Assembly (NCBI RefSeq): GCF_031760065.1
Contig: NZ_CP134500.1
Location: 7,192,001-7,256,000, forward strand
Direction of reading: 5' to 3'
DNA: 64,000 nt
Source: Streptomyces durocortorensis
Lineage (GTDB): Bacteria; Actinomycetota; Actinomycetes; Streptomycetales; Streptomycetaceae
Under the pieces are notes generated by a model. It did no database searches. It saw only the letters and a program-made list of their open reading frames with translations, and was not told the DNA's origin. The translations under genes were made by a program, and so were the position numbers. Below are positions 35,386 to 44,351 of this stretch, piece after piece (within the stretch, counting starts at the first letter, position 1; every line of letters starts with the position of its first letter).

Positions 35386-36230
35386 GCTGTCACCGCCTGC
35401 GGATCACGCCAAGTGGGAGTGTTCGCGCCGGTGAGGCGGCGGGCCATGACGTGGGTCATCGCCCAGTAGACGCGGGAGGCGGAGGAGGCCGACCGGTGCT
35501 CGTAGTCGCGGACCAGACGGCGGTGCAATATCAGGATCCCGTAGGTCTGCTCGACCCTCCACCGCTTCGGCTGAGGCACGAAGCCCGCCTCCTGCGGGTT
35601 GCGTACGACGATCTCGACGTCGATGCCCAGGCCGGCTCCATGCGCGACGACCTGGTTCTTGAAGCCCTGATCGACCAGCGCCTTCTCGACGGTACCGCCG
35701 GCGTTCTCGGCGACCTGGTCCAGCAGAGCGATGCCCACGGCGTTGTCGTGGGCGTTCGCGGCCAGCACGATGACGGCGATGACCAGCCCGAGCACGTCCA
35801 CGGCCAGTCCCCGCTTGCGGCCCGGCACCCTCTTCGCCGTGTCCCGGCCGGTCGTGGACGCGGGGACCCCGGCGGCCGCGTGGACACTCTGGGTGTCCAG
35901 GACCACCAGGGTCGGGTCCTCTAATCGGCGGGCCCGTTCACGGACCTGGCAGCGCAGGAGTTCGTGAATGACCTGGTCGGTGCCGTCGTCCCGCCAGGCG
36001 GCGAAGTAGTAGTACGTCGCGCTCTTGGGCGGCAGGTCGTGCGGGAGGTAGGCCCACTGGCAGCCGGTCCGGCCCTGGTAGAGGATCGCGTTGATGATCT
36101 CCCGCATCGCGTAGGCGCCCTGGTGGCCGCTGACCGAGCGGTGCCGGTCCTTCCACGCCGTTATCACCGGCTCGATCAGAGCCCACTGCGCGTCGGATAA
36201 GTCGCTCGGGTACGGCTTGTGTTCACTCAC
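35382..36230 (-). CDS. IS5-family transposase, apparently intact
   Basis: A 282-residue DDE transposase from ATG 36230. LSDAQWALIEPVITAWKDRH is the DUF4096-type N-terminus. The catalytic residues lie in TLVVLDTQSVH (Asp112), EKALVDQGFKNQ (Asp187) and PKRWRVEQTYGILILHRRLV (Glu227). Length is normal for the family and no frameshift is seen. The coiled-coil gene follows with a four-base overlap, a conserved arrangement in this window. I could not identify terminal repeats with confidence. Confidence 0.8.
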   Translation of the reverse strand: MSEHKPYPSDLSDAQWALIEPVITAWKDRHRSVSGHQGAYAMREIINAILYQGRTGCQWAYLPHDLPPKSATYYYFAAWRDDGTDQVIHELLRCQVRERARRLEDPTLVVLDTQSVHAAAGVPASTTGRDTAKRVPGRKRGLAVDVLGLVIAVIVLAANAHDNAVGIALLDQVAENAGGTVEKALVDQGFKNQVVAHGAGLGIDVEIVVRNPQEAGFVPQPKRWRVEQTYGILILHRRLVRDYEHRSASSASRVYWAMTHVMARRLTGANTPTWRDPQAVTA

Positions 36231-36318
36231 ATCATCACACCAGCAGACGAGCGGCTGCGGACCGGCAGATTCCGCCTCGAACCCACACCATCAGGCGACG
36301 ACAGAGCCACTCAAAGAA

Positions 36319-37032
36319 TCACAAACCGCCCTCTGAGACGTGGACTCCGGGGACCGGGACGGTCTGGATGCCGTCGATGACGTGTGGCCGGACAGCCAGG
36401 GAAATGCTTCCTGAGGCCTCCCACACGTTGAGATAGCGGACTGCGTCAAGCCCGAGGCTGTCCAGGTCGTTGTTGCTGATGTCTGCCGCCGGCTCGTCGT
36501 TCTCATCGCGAAAGTCCGGATCGATCCGGCCGGGCGGGACATTGAGGTGGACACGATGAAGATAGAAGGCCGAATGCTCGTCGTCCTGGTCTCGCATACG
36601 CCGGTACATGTTCTCGATGGCCGCCTCGTAGGTGCCAAGGTGGAACGCCTTGCCGAGCTGAACCTGCAGATACGGTTCAGGACCACCCATGAGGGCACGA
36701 ACGTGATCGATCGAGTACTTCTTCCTCATGTCGCGTTCGTAGGCGCTGCTCGGCCAGTCCTCATAGGTGCTGGTGTGATACCAACTGAGCCTGCTGACCA
36801 TGCTGTCGTCGAGCGCCGGGTCATCAGGATCCCGGATGCTGGCGGTCCGCGGCCCGAAGCGAATCGAACCGCCGCACTGATCGCATGGCATACACGCGCC
36901 GTTCCCGTCCTCAAGCCGGAGGTAGTCGCTACCGCTCAGAACCGACGTCTGGCGGCAGATGCCGCAGCGCATACGGAACGCATAGGCGAAGGTGATCTTC
37001 CGTTCGATGAGACCGTCGTCGGCAACGTGCAC
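36319..37032 (-). CDS. Hypothetical zinc-ribbon-like protein (237 aa)
   Basis: The 237-residue product has MRCGICRQTS and CDQCGGSIRFG near the N-terminus, two Cys-x2-Cys pairs that could form a zinc ribbon, followed by a mixed region (DDSMVSRLSWYHTSTYEDWP, YLQVQLGKAFHLGTYEAAIE). MRCGICR at residue 21 may be the real start. No further function is evident. It lies alone between the IS5-type element and the HAD gene on the same strand. Confidence 0.55.
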   Translation of the reverse strand: MHVADDGLIERKITFAYAFRMRCGICRQTSVLSGSDYLRLEDGNGACMPCDQCGGSIRFGPRTASIRDPDDPALDDSMVSRLSWYHTSTYEDWPSSAYERDMRKKYSIDHVRALMGGPEPYLQVQLGKAFHLGTYEAAIENMYRRMRDQDDEHSAFYLHRVHLNVPPGRIDPDFRDENDEPAADISNNDLDSLGLDAVRYLNVWEASGSISLAVRPHVIDGIQTVPVPGVHVSEGGL

Positions 37033-37182
37033 AGCAGAACGCTAGCCGCAGTCTGTGCGAGTTCGCCGCCTGGACTGCCCAGGCGGTCCAGGCGCGTCGA
37101 CCTGGCGACCATGCAGCAGCCGCCGCCAAATCAAGTTCTTGACCGGGATACGGCGAGCCGAGCAATTGTCAATTCCTTTGGA

Positions 37183-37695
37183 TCAACGTAGGGAGCCACA
37201 AGTGGCCCGCAGCCATTGATCGAGGACTGCGAAGTCTTCGTGGGTGAGGCCGCGGGACGACGCGATGCGGTGGAGGAGGGCCGGAGTGGGGTGATGGGTC
37301 CAAACCCAGTCCCGATCGGCGTCGGTGATCTCGTCATCGACCCAGACGAACGGGCGTCCGTCCGCCCATGCCACCAGGGTTCGGGTCTTCCAGTGGAGCC
37401 CGAACCACTGGTCCTCGCGTTCATGCGCGTCGGAGGGTTCCGGCCAGTGCACGACCGGCAGGGGTGGCAGGCCGAGCCGCGGTGCTATGTCGGTGTTCGC
37501 CGCCCCTTCCCAGGTGGTGGCCCAGACCAACTCGCACGGCAGTGCCGCGAGGCGAGGCCCGATGCGCGGGTCGAGCCGCGTCAGGTGCGAATCTGTCGCG
37601 GTGCCTGACGGCTCGCGCTGCGGGCCGTCGCCGAACGGCAGCAGCGGTCCGTCGACGTCCAAGAACAGCAGCGGGAGTTCCTCGCGCTCACTCAT
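37183..37695 (-). CDS. HAD-like hydrolase family protein
   Basis: The 170-residue protein begins SEREELPLLFLDVDGPLLPF, with the HAD motif I DxDG (Asp13, Asp15), and has VWVDDEITDADRDW as the acidic motif IV. CELVWATTWEGAANTDIAPR is the threonine-containing motif II region of small secondary-structure-like HAD proteins. It should be a phosphohydrolase of unknown substrate. Its ATG overlaps the true-frame stop of the upstream IS256 transposase (ATGA), so translation may be coupled to a transposase relic. Confidence 0.7.
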   Translation of the reverse strand: MSEREELPLLFLDVDGPLLPFGDGPQREPSGTATDSHLTRLDPRIGPRLAALPCELVWATTWEGAANTDIAPRLGLPPLPVVHWPEPSDAHEREDQWFGLHWKTRTLVAWADGRPFVWVDDEITDADRDWVWTHHPTPALLHRIASSRGLTHEDFAVLDQWLRATCGSLR

Positions 37696-38709
37696 GCCGC
37701 GGCCTCCTGCTCACGCTCGACCAGGACGCCGCGTTCGAAGCGGGCGCCGTTGCGGACGAGGGCGACGAGTGGGGTGCGGTGATCGCGCGCCAGCGGGCCT
37801 GGGCGGACTCGGCCAGCTTGAACACCATCCCAGGGCCGCGGCCGGGCTCCCGGCGCCCCTGGTGACCTTGGTCCGCAGCTTCTCCGTGCTGAAGGTCAAC
37901 TCGATCGGATTCGTCGTGCGCAGGTGGACCCAGTGCTCGGCCGGGAAGTCGTAGAACGCCAGGAGTTCATCGACGTCCTCGGTGATCTTCTTGACGGCCT
38001 TGGGCCACTTCGCACCGTAAGCGCGCCCGAAGTCCTTCACCGCCTTCCCGGCGTGATTGCGGTCCTCGGCGTTGTAGATCTCCTGCAGCGCCTTCTTCGC
38101 GCCGGGCCGGGCTGATCTCGGCAGGGCGTTGAGGACGCAGGAGCGGGCCTGGCCGAGGCGGACCTTGGGGTGGACGCCGTCGGCCCACACGTACACATAG
38201 TCGGATCCGGACAGGTCTCGGTCCTGGAAGGCGGCGTGGTCGTCGCTCCACTGCTTGGTCAGCCGGGTCCCCGTGGCCGGCGAGAGCCCAGCGGCCGAGC
38301 CGAGGAACTGTTCCATCGAGGGCACGAAGTCCCCGGAGGACAGACCGTGCAGGTAGAGCAGTGGCAGGACCTCGCTGATCTTCGGGGACCTCCGGTACCA
38401 GGGGGCGAGGATCTTCGACGAGAACCGCTTGCGTTCGCCCGTCTCACCGTCGACCCGCTTATCATTCACCCGCGGCGCCTTCACCGCCATCGGCCCGGCG
38501 GCGGTGGCCACCGTCCGCTCGCGGTGGTGGACGTTACGGACCACCAGACGGCGACCGGCCTCGTCCCGCTCGCCCTCCAACTCAGCTATGTACTGGTTGA
38601 CCTCAGCTTCCAGGGCCGCGGCGAGCACCCGACGGGCACCCTCACGGACGATGTCGTCCATCAAAGAGCCGCTCTGGGTGGTGCCGTCCTCGTTGACTAC
38701 GCTCAGCAC
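37693..38709 (-). pseudogene. IS256-family transposase with internal deletion
   Basis: The N-terminal part is intact: DDIVREGARRVLAAALEAEV, RERTVATAAGPMAVKAPRVN, and YVYVWADGVHPKVRLGQ with the first Asp. RSCVLNALPRSARPGAKKAL then follows directly, although in homologues about 65 residues lie between, including the GDGALGFWKAL segment with the second catalytic Asp. The frame changes after TKVTRGAGSPAAAL, and the proper end GARFERGVLVEREQEAAA lies in another frame and stops at 37693. The gene cannot encode an active enzyme. Confidence 0.7.
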
Positions 38710-39439
38710 GGGCGTGCCTTCCCGACCCGCGCTGCAACGCGGGCCTACTCGATGACCAGAAGTCGATCACTCGGGAAGGTACGCCCTCCGCGTTCCGCGA
38801 TGCACCCCTCCCGAGTCCGATCCACAGGTCTTGAGCATTGCTCTTGGTGGAGTACCGGTAGTTCTAGTAGCTCATCGGTGAGCCCGAGCGCGGCAGTGCA
38901 AGGGCCCCGATGTGAGGTGGAAGCCTGCCGCCGTTCTGGGACTTTGATCCCTGTGTTCAGACCGGCTCTGCCTCGCCCGTGCCCTGCCGGGCGGAGACCT
39001 TCGGTAGTTCGGGGACCTTGATCTCTCGTCAAAGACCGGTCCTGCCCGGCAGGCCCGGATCCAGGTTTCATGTCCTCAGCCCGCCGACAGGGGCCACCTC
39101 TCAGCAGTTCACGAGCCATGAGCTCTCCAACAGACCGAGGTCCCTGTCGGTCGTCTTGGTGGCCGCCAGCACATCGTGGAATACCGACCGCCGACTCCCG
39201 ATCAACGCTGACCGATCCGACTGGCCCGTGTATGTACGGCTCACAGGCGCGGCCAACCGCAGCGGCGGACCGCCCTCGCTGCCTGAGAGGTCGGCAGCTT
39301 GTCCTCACTGAAGCCCGCACCGCGCAGGGACCACGGGTCGTGGTGGTTGAGGGAGGCGGCCCTGGCGTTGACGGTGGTCCAGCCGGGGTGGTCGGCGGGG
39401 GCCGGGCACTTCCTCACCACAAGGCCGCTGGACGGCTGG
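38710..39439. other. Gene-free stretch with direct repeat
   Basis: No supported gene in about 730 bases. Two similar blocks, GACTTTGATCCCTGTGTTCA (about 38940) and GACCTTGATCTCTCGTCAAA (about 39016), each followed by a GACCGG..CTGCC sequence, form an imperfect direct repeat about 76 bases apart. They may be remains of IS ends. The region separates the IS256 relic from phoD. Confidence 0.35.
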
Positions 39440-41020
39440 TCACGGTCGATTCGTGCGGGATCGGCGATATTGCGCCGGGGAGTTCCTCGTCGCCTCGTCC
39501 TCGTACGAGCCCACCGTGCCCCGGTCCACATGGAACGTGGTCAGGGTCGAAACGGGGGACGTCGGGTCCCGCCGGTCCTCGATGACCCGCATGTGGGTGG
39601 AGAAGCGCTTTGGGGTCACCTCGTACACGTCGTAGCCGTAGCGGTTGCCCTCGAAGTACTTGAGGTGCGGATTGGCCTGGCCCATGCGCGGGCCGTTGGT
39701 CCGGTTCCAGTCGGCGGAGTACGCGCCCGAGGTCACCGAGTGCGCGGTGAACTCCGTGCCGACGACGGGTGACGAGATGTCATCGAAGTCCGTGTGGATG
39801 TCGTCGACGAAGGCGGAGTGCCAGTCTCCGGTGATGACGACGAGGTCCTCCAGGCCGCTGCTGTGCACATGCCCCAGGACCTCCTTGCGCTCGGCCAGGA
39901 AGCCGTCCCACTGGTCGGTAAACATGTACGAGCCGCCGGGCGAGCCGCGCAGCTGGCTGAGCATGATCGAGTTGGCCCAGACATGCCAGGCGTCCGGGGC
40001 CTTGTCGATGCCCCGCTTGAGCCACGACTTCTGCTCGGCACCCAGGATGGTGCCGTCGGCGAGGTTCTGCGCCGAGCGATACGAACGCAGGTCCAAGACT
40101 GTCAGCTCCAGCAGGTCGCCCCAGCGGCGTACGCGGTGGATCTCGGGGTCCGGCAGCGCGGCCTCGCCGAAGGTGTCGCGGTGCGGCATGTGCTCGAACC
40201 ATGCCTGGAAGGCGGCCGCCTTGCGCTGCATGAAGGGGGCGCCGCCGCCCGTACCGCTGAAGTCGTTGGCCACCTCGTGGTCGTCCCAGGTGAGGAACCA
40301 GGGGTGGGCGGCGTGTGCCTCGCGCAGCGATGCGTCCCCCTTGTAGAGGGCGTGCCGCTTGCGGTAGTCGGCGAGGGTGAAGGTCGCACCGCCCTCGTGG
40401 TCACGGACATGGTTCTCGGGGACGCCGCCGACCTGGCCGTGCTCGTAGATGTAGTCGCCGAGGTGGACGACGAAGTCGACGTTCTCCCGGGCGATGCCGC
40501 GGTGGGCTGCGTAGAAGCCGTCGTGGAAAGCCTGGCAGTTGGCGGCGGCGAAGCGGACCGCGCCGACTGCGCCGGCCGGGGCGGTCTTCGTACGGCCCAC
40601 ACGGCTGGTCCGGCCGAGCGCGGTGAAGGCGTAGAAGTAGTGCCGCCCGGATCTCAGTCCGCCGACCGGTACGTGCACACTGTGGCCGAGGGTCGTGGAC
40701 GCCGGGGCGGTGCCGCGGGCGACGACCGTGCGCAGTCCGGCGTCCTCGGCGACGACCCAGCCGACCTCGACGACGTCGGGAAGGTCCTGCTCGGCGGCGA
40801 GGGGTTCGGGCGCCAGGCGGGTCCACAGCACGACGGACGAAGGCTGCGGGTCGCCGGAGGCGACGCCGAGGGTGAAGGGCGCCGGGTCGTAGTCGGCTCC
40901 CAGCGCCTCGGCTGCCTCGCGGGCCTGCGCGGGCGAGAGCCCGGCGGCCAGCGGCCAGGCGATGCCGAGGGCGCCCGACGCGGCGGCGGCCTTGAGCAGA
41001 TCACGGCGGTTGAGCTTCAC
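39440..41020 (-). CDS. phoD: Tat-exported alkaline phosphatase PhoD
   Basis: A 526-residue protein of normal PhoD length. The N-terminus LNRRDLLKAAAASGALG is a twin-arginine signal followed by a hydrophobic stretch and an AQA cleavage site. DPAPFTLGVASGDPQPSSVV is the PhoD N-terminal domain. The metal centre is seen in VDFVVHLGDYIYEHG, LTWDDHEVANDFSG and DLVVITGDWHSAFVDD. PhoD is a secreted Ca/Fe-dependent phosphodiesterase/phosphomonoesterase that releases phosphate from phosphodiesters. The 196-residue gene upstream overlaps its start by four bases. Confidence 0.85.
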   Translation of the reverse strand: MKLNRRDLLKAAAASGALGIAWPLAAGLSPAQAREAAEALGADYDPAPFTLGVASGDPQPSSVVLWTRLAPEPLAAEQDLPDVVEVGWVVAEDAGLRTVVARGTAPASTTLGHSVHVPVGGLRSGRHYFYAFTALGRTSRVGRTKTAPAGAVGAVRFAAANCQAFHDGFYAAHRGIARENVDFVVHLGDYIYEHGQVGGVPENHVRDHEGGATFTLADYRKRHALYKGDASLREAHAAHPWFLTWDDHEVANDFSGTGGGAPFMQRKAAAFQAWFEHMPHRDTFGEAALPDPEIHRVRRWGDLLELTVLDLRSYRSAQNLADGTILGAEQKSWLKRGIDKAPDAWHVWANSIMLSQLRGSPGGSYMFTDQWDGFLAERKEVLGHVHSSGLEDLVVITGDWHSAFVDDIHTDFDDISSPVVGTEFTAHSVTSGAYSADWNRTNGPRMGQANPHLKYFEGNRYGYDVYEVTPKRFSTHMRVIEDRRDPTSPVSTLTTFHVDRGTVGSYEDEATRNSPAQYRRSRTNRP

Positions 41021-41607
41021 GACCGGCCTCCGGCGGTGTTGAGGGTGGCGGTATCAAGGGTGAGGGATATCGCGTCCGCGTAGCCGTCGTTGGACGTGCC
41101 GCCGGAGCGCGTGAAGACGAGCAGGACTCGGGCACTGCGGGCGCCCGGCGGCACCGTGGAGGCCGCCTCGCACTGCAGGAGTGCGGTACGCCCCTTGCGG
41201 TCCCCCGCGGTCACGGGCCCGAGCACGCTCAGCGCGACCGGGGTCCCCCTGACGTCCCGGAACTCCACGGACAGCCGTACCCCGTCTTCCTGGCCCGCGT
41301 ACCCGCCGAGCCAGCCGCGTACGGCGTACCGGACGCGGCCCGCGTCAACAGCCGCGCGCCCGGTCGCCCCGGTCTGCGGCAGATCGATGTCCTGGACCAG
41401 TGCCGTACGGGGCGAGTTCCCCCCGGAGAAGAACCGGCTGCCGCGCTGGGCGGGGCCGGGGTCGGACGGGCCCGGGTACCCTCCGCCGAAGCTGTAGTCG
41501 ATCAGCGCGGGTGCGCCCTGCGCGATCCTCCAGCCGTTCACCGAGCCGACCGGCTCCGCACTTCCTCCCGGCCCACTCTCCGCGTCGCCGTTCACAACGA
41601 GATTCAT
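41017..41607 (-). CDS. PhoD-coupled beta-sandwich-like protein
   Basis: From ATG 41607 (GGGGAGA upstream) the 196-residue protein reads NLVVNGDAESGPGGSAEPVG, QRGSRFFSGGNSPRTALVQD and VRYAVRGWLGGYAGQEDGVR. This is the pattern of carbohydrate-binding or discoidin-like beta sandwiches (NLVVNGDAE start, then SG..YF.GG). No signal peptide is visible from this start. The ATGA overlap with phoD shows co-translation. A role in substrate binding together with PhoD is inference. Confidence 0.6.
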   Translation of the reverse strand: MNLVVNGDAESGPGGSAEPVGSVNGWRIAQGAPALIDYSFGGGYPGPSDPGPAQRGSRFFSGGNSPRTALVQDIDLPQTGATGRAAVDAGRVRYAVRGWLGGYAGQEDGVRLSVEFRDVRGTPVALSVLGPVTAGDRKGRTALLQCEAASTVPPGARSARVLLVFTRSGGTSNDGYADAISLTLDTATLNTAGGRS

Positions 41608-41759
41608 CCACGTCTCCCCTGGGTGTTCTGCTGTGTTGTCGCGCCACGCATCACACCAGCCCCGCATGAACCGCAGGAAGCCCTTCACCAAACTTTCTCA
41701 GCAACCTGTACGGACAAGTGCGAGTAGCAAAGGCACAAAACACAAGGAAGGGGCCATCA

Positions 41760-41954
41760 ATGGAAGATCCGGTAGCGCACAGCAGCGAAACAGCGTTACG
41801 GAAGCAAGATCCGCCGAGTGCTGCGCTCGCCCGCCAAGCAGATGTCCGGTCCCAGATACCTTTAAGGCACCGTGCGCGTCTGACCAGCGGCGCCTACATG
41901 CCGCGTTCGACTGGTGCCCGGACCGTGGCCAGGGCCCGGTTGACTGTGCGCTGA
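41760..41954 (+). CDS. Possible small basic protein (64 aa)
   Basis: ATG 41760 is preceded by AAGGAAGGGG at a good distance and opens 64 codons (MEDPVAHSSETALRKQDPPS, ending ARTVARARLTVR). The C-terminus is Arg-rich. No homology is known to me; the strong ribosome-binding site is the main support. It diverges from the phoD operon. Confidence 0.3.
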   Translation: MEDPVAHSSETALRKQDPPSAALARQADVRSQIPLRHRARLTSGAYMPRSTGARTVARARLTVR

Positions 41955-42004
41955 GATGAGGGTGAGCTCGCCGCCCCGGTGGTCGTTCGAGCAAGGCCGC
42001 GTAG

Positions 42005-43228
42005 TTAGGGAGCGTCGAGGTCTGTCAAGGGCTGCTGTTCGGGTGAGTCTGGGGAGTGAGCGGCGTAGGCACCCCTGCGGGTCTGGTAGATAAGACCCCG
42101 TCGCGCCCATTTGGCCATTTGAGCGTTCAGGCTGTTGACGTTGGCGGTGCCGAGCGCTGATGCGACCTCGTGAGGTGTCCAGGAGTAGTCGGGTGCAGAG
42201 CGCAGAACGGCGAGTGTGCCTTGAAGCTGGGGTGTTCCCGGAGCGAGGGGTGGCGGGGTTGGTGGTGAAGCGGCGGGTGCCGCCTCATCGAGCAGCATGT
42301 AGACGCCAGTGTGTGGTTTGTGGATCAGTCCGTTTCGGGCCCAGCGGGCCAGCAGTACGGCGTAGCTGTGCACGTTGTCCGCGTTGACGGCCTGGGCGAG
42401 TTCGCGTGGCCCCCAGCGGCGGCCGGGTTCGGAGCGTAGGACGGCGTAGGCGCGATCGATCAAGGTCGGTTCGCCGGGTTTCGTGGGTGAGGCAGGAGTC
42501 TGGGATGGGTGCCGACGTGAGAGGAAGGCTGGTGTCGTTGGTCGGAGGAGGAACTTCCCGTCGTCGAAGCCGCGGTCGGCCAGGACGAGGGAGTCGTCAC
42601 CGAGCAGATGCAGCAGCTTTCGGGCGTAGTGGTTCTCGCCGTGCCGCTTCGGCCCGAAAGCGGCACCGAGCAGGCCGCGCGTTCCTGTCTCGACCAGCGA
42701 CATCAGCCGCAGCGTGGGGTAACCCGTGATTCCCAGCCGGTGGCGGACTCGCCCGAGCCAGGCGTAGTTGCGCTCCCCGTCCGGCACCTTGATCGAGCTG
42801 CATCCGTCGAATGCCACTGTGCGCCACTGCCGGTATCGAGCCCCCGGAGTACGGGGTTGGGCCAGCGGGCCAGCGACTACTTCGAACAGGGCTTTCAACG
42901 GTGCGGCACCCAGACGGCGACGCAGATCACGTAGGGCCTTCTCCGAAGGCGTCACGACCGGGAGCCCAGTCAGCCCGGCGACCAGCTTGTTCCAGACTTT
43001 GGCGTAGCCCAGTTGCGGGAACAAGCCCAGTGCCAACACGAAGTAGATGCCTACTCGCGACGGAAGAATCCGCCTTCGCCGTTCGACCGTCCCCGTCTCC
43101 TCCAGTATGGCGTCGACCAACTCGAAGCGAACGTATTTGGTTAACTCACCCAGGTGCCCTGGGGCAAGAACACCTTCGCCGACGGCGAGAATACCTGGGA
43201 GCGTGCTGACGGCAGACTGACGATGCAA
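42005..43228 (-). CDS. IS4-type transposase half fused to two winged-helix repeats
   Basis: The first ~250 residues are an IS4-family N-terminus: GHLGELTKYVRFELVDAILE, LPSRVGIYFVLALGLFPQLG, RTVAFDGCSSIKVPDGERNY (first Asp) and DDSLVLADRGFDDGKFLL (second Asp). Immediately after, the transposase homology ends and two related ~55-residue winged-helix units follow, LIDRAYAVLRSEPGRRWGPR and LQGTLAVLRSAPDYSWTPHE, separated by a Pro-rich linker. The Glu-containing C-terminus of the transposase is missing. The frame is open throughout. The start is uncertain; TTG 43228 is one option. It may be a chimera produced by recombination or a domesticated DNA-binding protein. Confidence 0.6.
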   Translation of the reverse strand: MHRQSAVSTLPGILAVGEGVLAPGHLGELTKYVRFELVDAILEETGTVERRRRILPSRVGIYFVLALGLFPQLGYAKVWNKLVAGLTGLPVVTPSEKALRDLRRRLGAAPLKALFEVVAGPLAQPRTPGARYRQWRTVAFDGCSSIKVPDGERNYAWLGRVRHRLGITGYPTLRLMSLVETGTRGLLGAAFGPKRHGENHYARKLLHLLGDDSLVLADRGFDDGKFLLRPTTPAFLSRRHPSQTPASPTKPGEPTLIDRAYAVLRSEPGRRWGPRELAQAVNADNVHSYAVLLARWARNGLIHKPHTGVYMLLDEAAPAASPPTPPPLAPGTPQLQGTLAVLRSAPDYSWTPHEVASALGTANVNSLNAQMAKWARRGLIYQTRRGAYAAHSPDSPEQQPLTDLDAP

Positions 43229-43424
43229 CGGAGCCTCGCGAGCGATGGATCTTGGCAGATCCCTACTCCTACCCGGGGTGCCAACCCGCCCACGCACAAA
43301 ACGGCCGTCGCCCCGTCGGACCGAATCTTGAGTGCATCCACCGAAGGTTGGCCGAGTCACGGAGTTGGCAGTGTGTTGGTACCGTTCGAGACGGTTCCTT
43401 CGAACGAACAAGGCAGGTCAGCAG

Positions 43425-43934
43425 GTGTCAGCTCTAGACTTTTACGCCCAAGTCGCCACCAGTGGCGACGTACTTGGAGCTGGAATCGGCACCGACCCCG
43501 GGGGCTGGGAAGCTGCTGTGGGGCCGGATTTCCTCGATGTTCCCGGTGGCGGCCTCCTACGGAGGGACTACGGGCTCGTGGAGATCAATTTCTCACCGGA
43601 CCAGCAGGGGCTCCAGGGGCAGATGGCCTGCTTCGGCTTCGGCGTCAAGCCCCAACGGCTGCTGTACGACCTGTCCCCGACCACGGTGCCGCTTCCGCTC
43701 TCGCAGAAGTACGGGCAATTCGCGCCCCGGCTGCCGTTTGAGGAACTTCGGGCCGCCATCCTGTCCCTGGGGCACACGGTGGAGCTCGAAGAAACCTCGC
43801 GCGACATGCACCGTTACCGCGTGTCCGAGTCTGCCGCTCGCATTGACGTCGTCCTCGATCCTGATCCGTACGGTTCAGGCCCCACCGATCCGGACGGACA
43901 TCAGGCAGATGACGTATGGTCCATCTCCCTGTGA
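43425..43934 (+). CDS. Hypothetical immunity-like protein (169 aa)
   Basis: From GTG 43425 (GGCAGGTCAGCAG upstream) the product reads SALDFYAQVATSGDVLGAGI, YGLVEINFSPDQQGLQGQMA and FEELRAAILSLGHTVELEET. It looks like small alpha/beta proteins found as orphan immunity proteins in Streptomyces toxin loci, but I cannot assign a family with confidence. It is soluble, with normal codon use. A transposase relic follows on the other strand. Confidence 0.5.
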   Translation: MSALDFYAQVATSGDVLGAGIGTDPGGWEAAVGPDFLDVPGGGLLRRDYGLVEINFSPDQQGLQGQMACFGFGVKPQRLLYDLSPTTVPLPLSQKYGQFAPRLPFEELRAAILSLGHTVELEETSRDMHRYRVSESAARIDVVLDPDPYGSGPTDPDGHQADDVWSISL

Positions 43935-44029
43935 TGACCGGCCCAAGCTTCGGACCAGTGGATGTCAGATATCGAAGCTGAGCCAATCTCGTCGGCCGAA
44001 TCGCTGGACAGCTACCGCCAAGGCCTAAC

Positions 44030-44345
44030 TACGCGGCCTTGGTCGTTCGAGTCCGGTAGCGACCCAGGGGCCGGCGCCTGTGCAGGCGCGGTCGGCGAGG
44101 ACGGGGACGCCCTGGCGTTTGCAGATCTGGATCATCCGGTGGGTACGGGCCGCGGTGAAATCATGAGTGCGGCCCGGCAGGGCGGGCGAGATCCACAGCA
44201 GCTCGTCGGGCCGGATCGGTGAGGACCGGTCCGCCCGGCTGTCGCCGACGCGGTCGCACTCGGCGAGGGTCCCGTCCAGTAGGACGAAGTCCGGGCTGTG
44301 CTCGTGCAGCGTCAGCACGGAACGCTGGATTCGGCGGGGAACGGA
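44030..44345 (-). pseudogene. IS5-type (DDE_Tnp_4) transposase relic
   Basis: The minus strand gives SPDFVLLDGTLAECDRVGDS (first Asp), ISPALPGRTHDFTAARTHRM and GVPVLADRACTGAGPWV (second Asp), and then breaks off before the Glu motif. The N-terminal helix-turn-helix is missing. It matches the middle of the DDE_Tnp_4 transposases seen elsewhere in the window. Confidence 0.6.
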
Positions 44346-44351
44346 GCGATG

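Noticed and set aside
38938..39048. Imperfect direct repeat as a functional iteron or IS end
   Set aside because: Only two degenerate units; no adjacent replication gene or transposase with matching ends.
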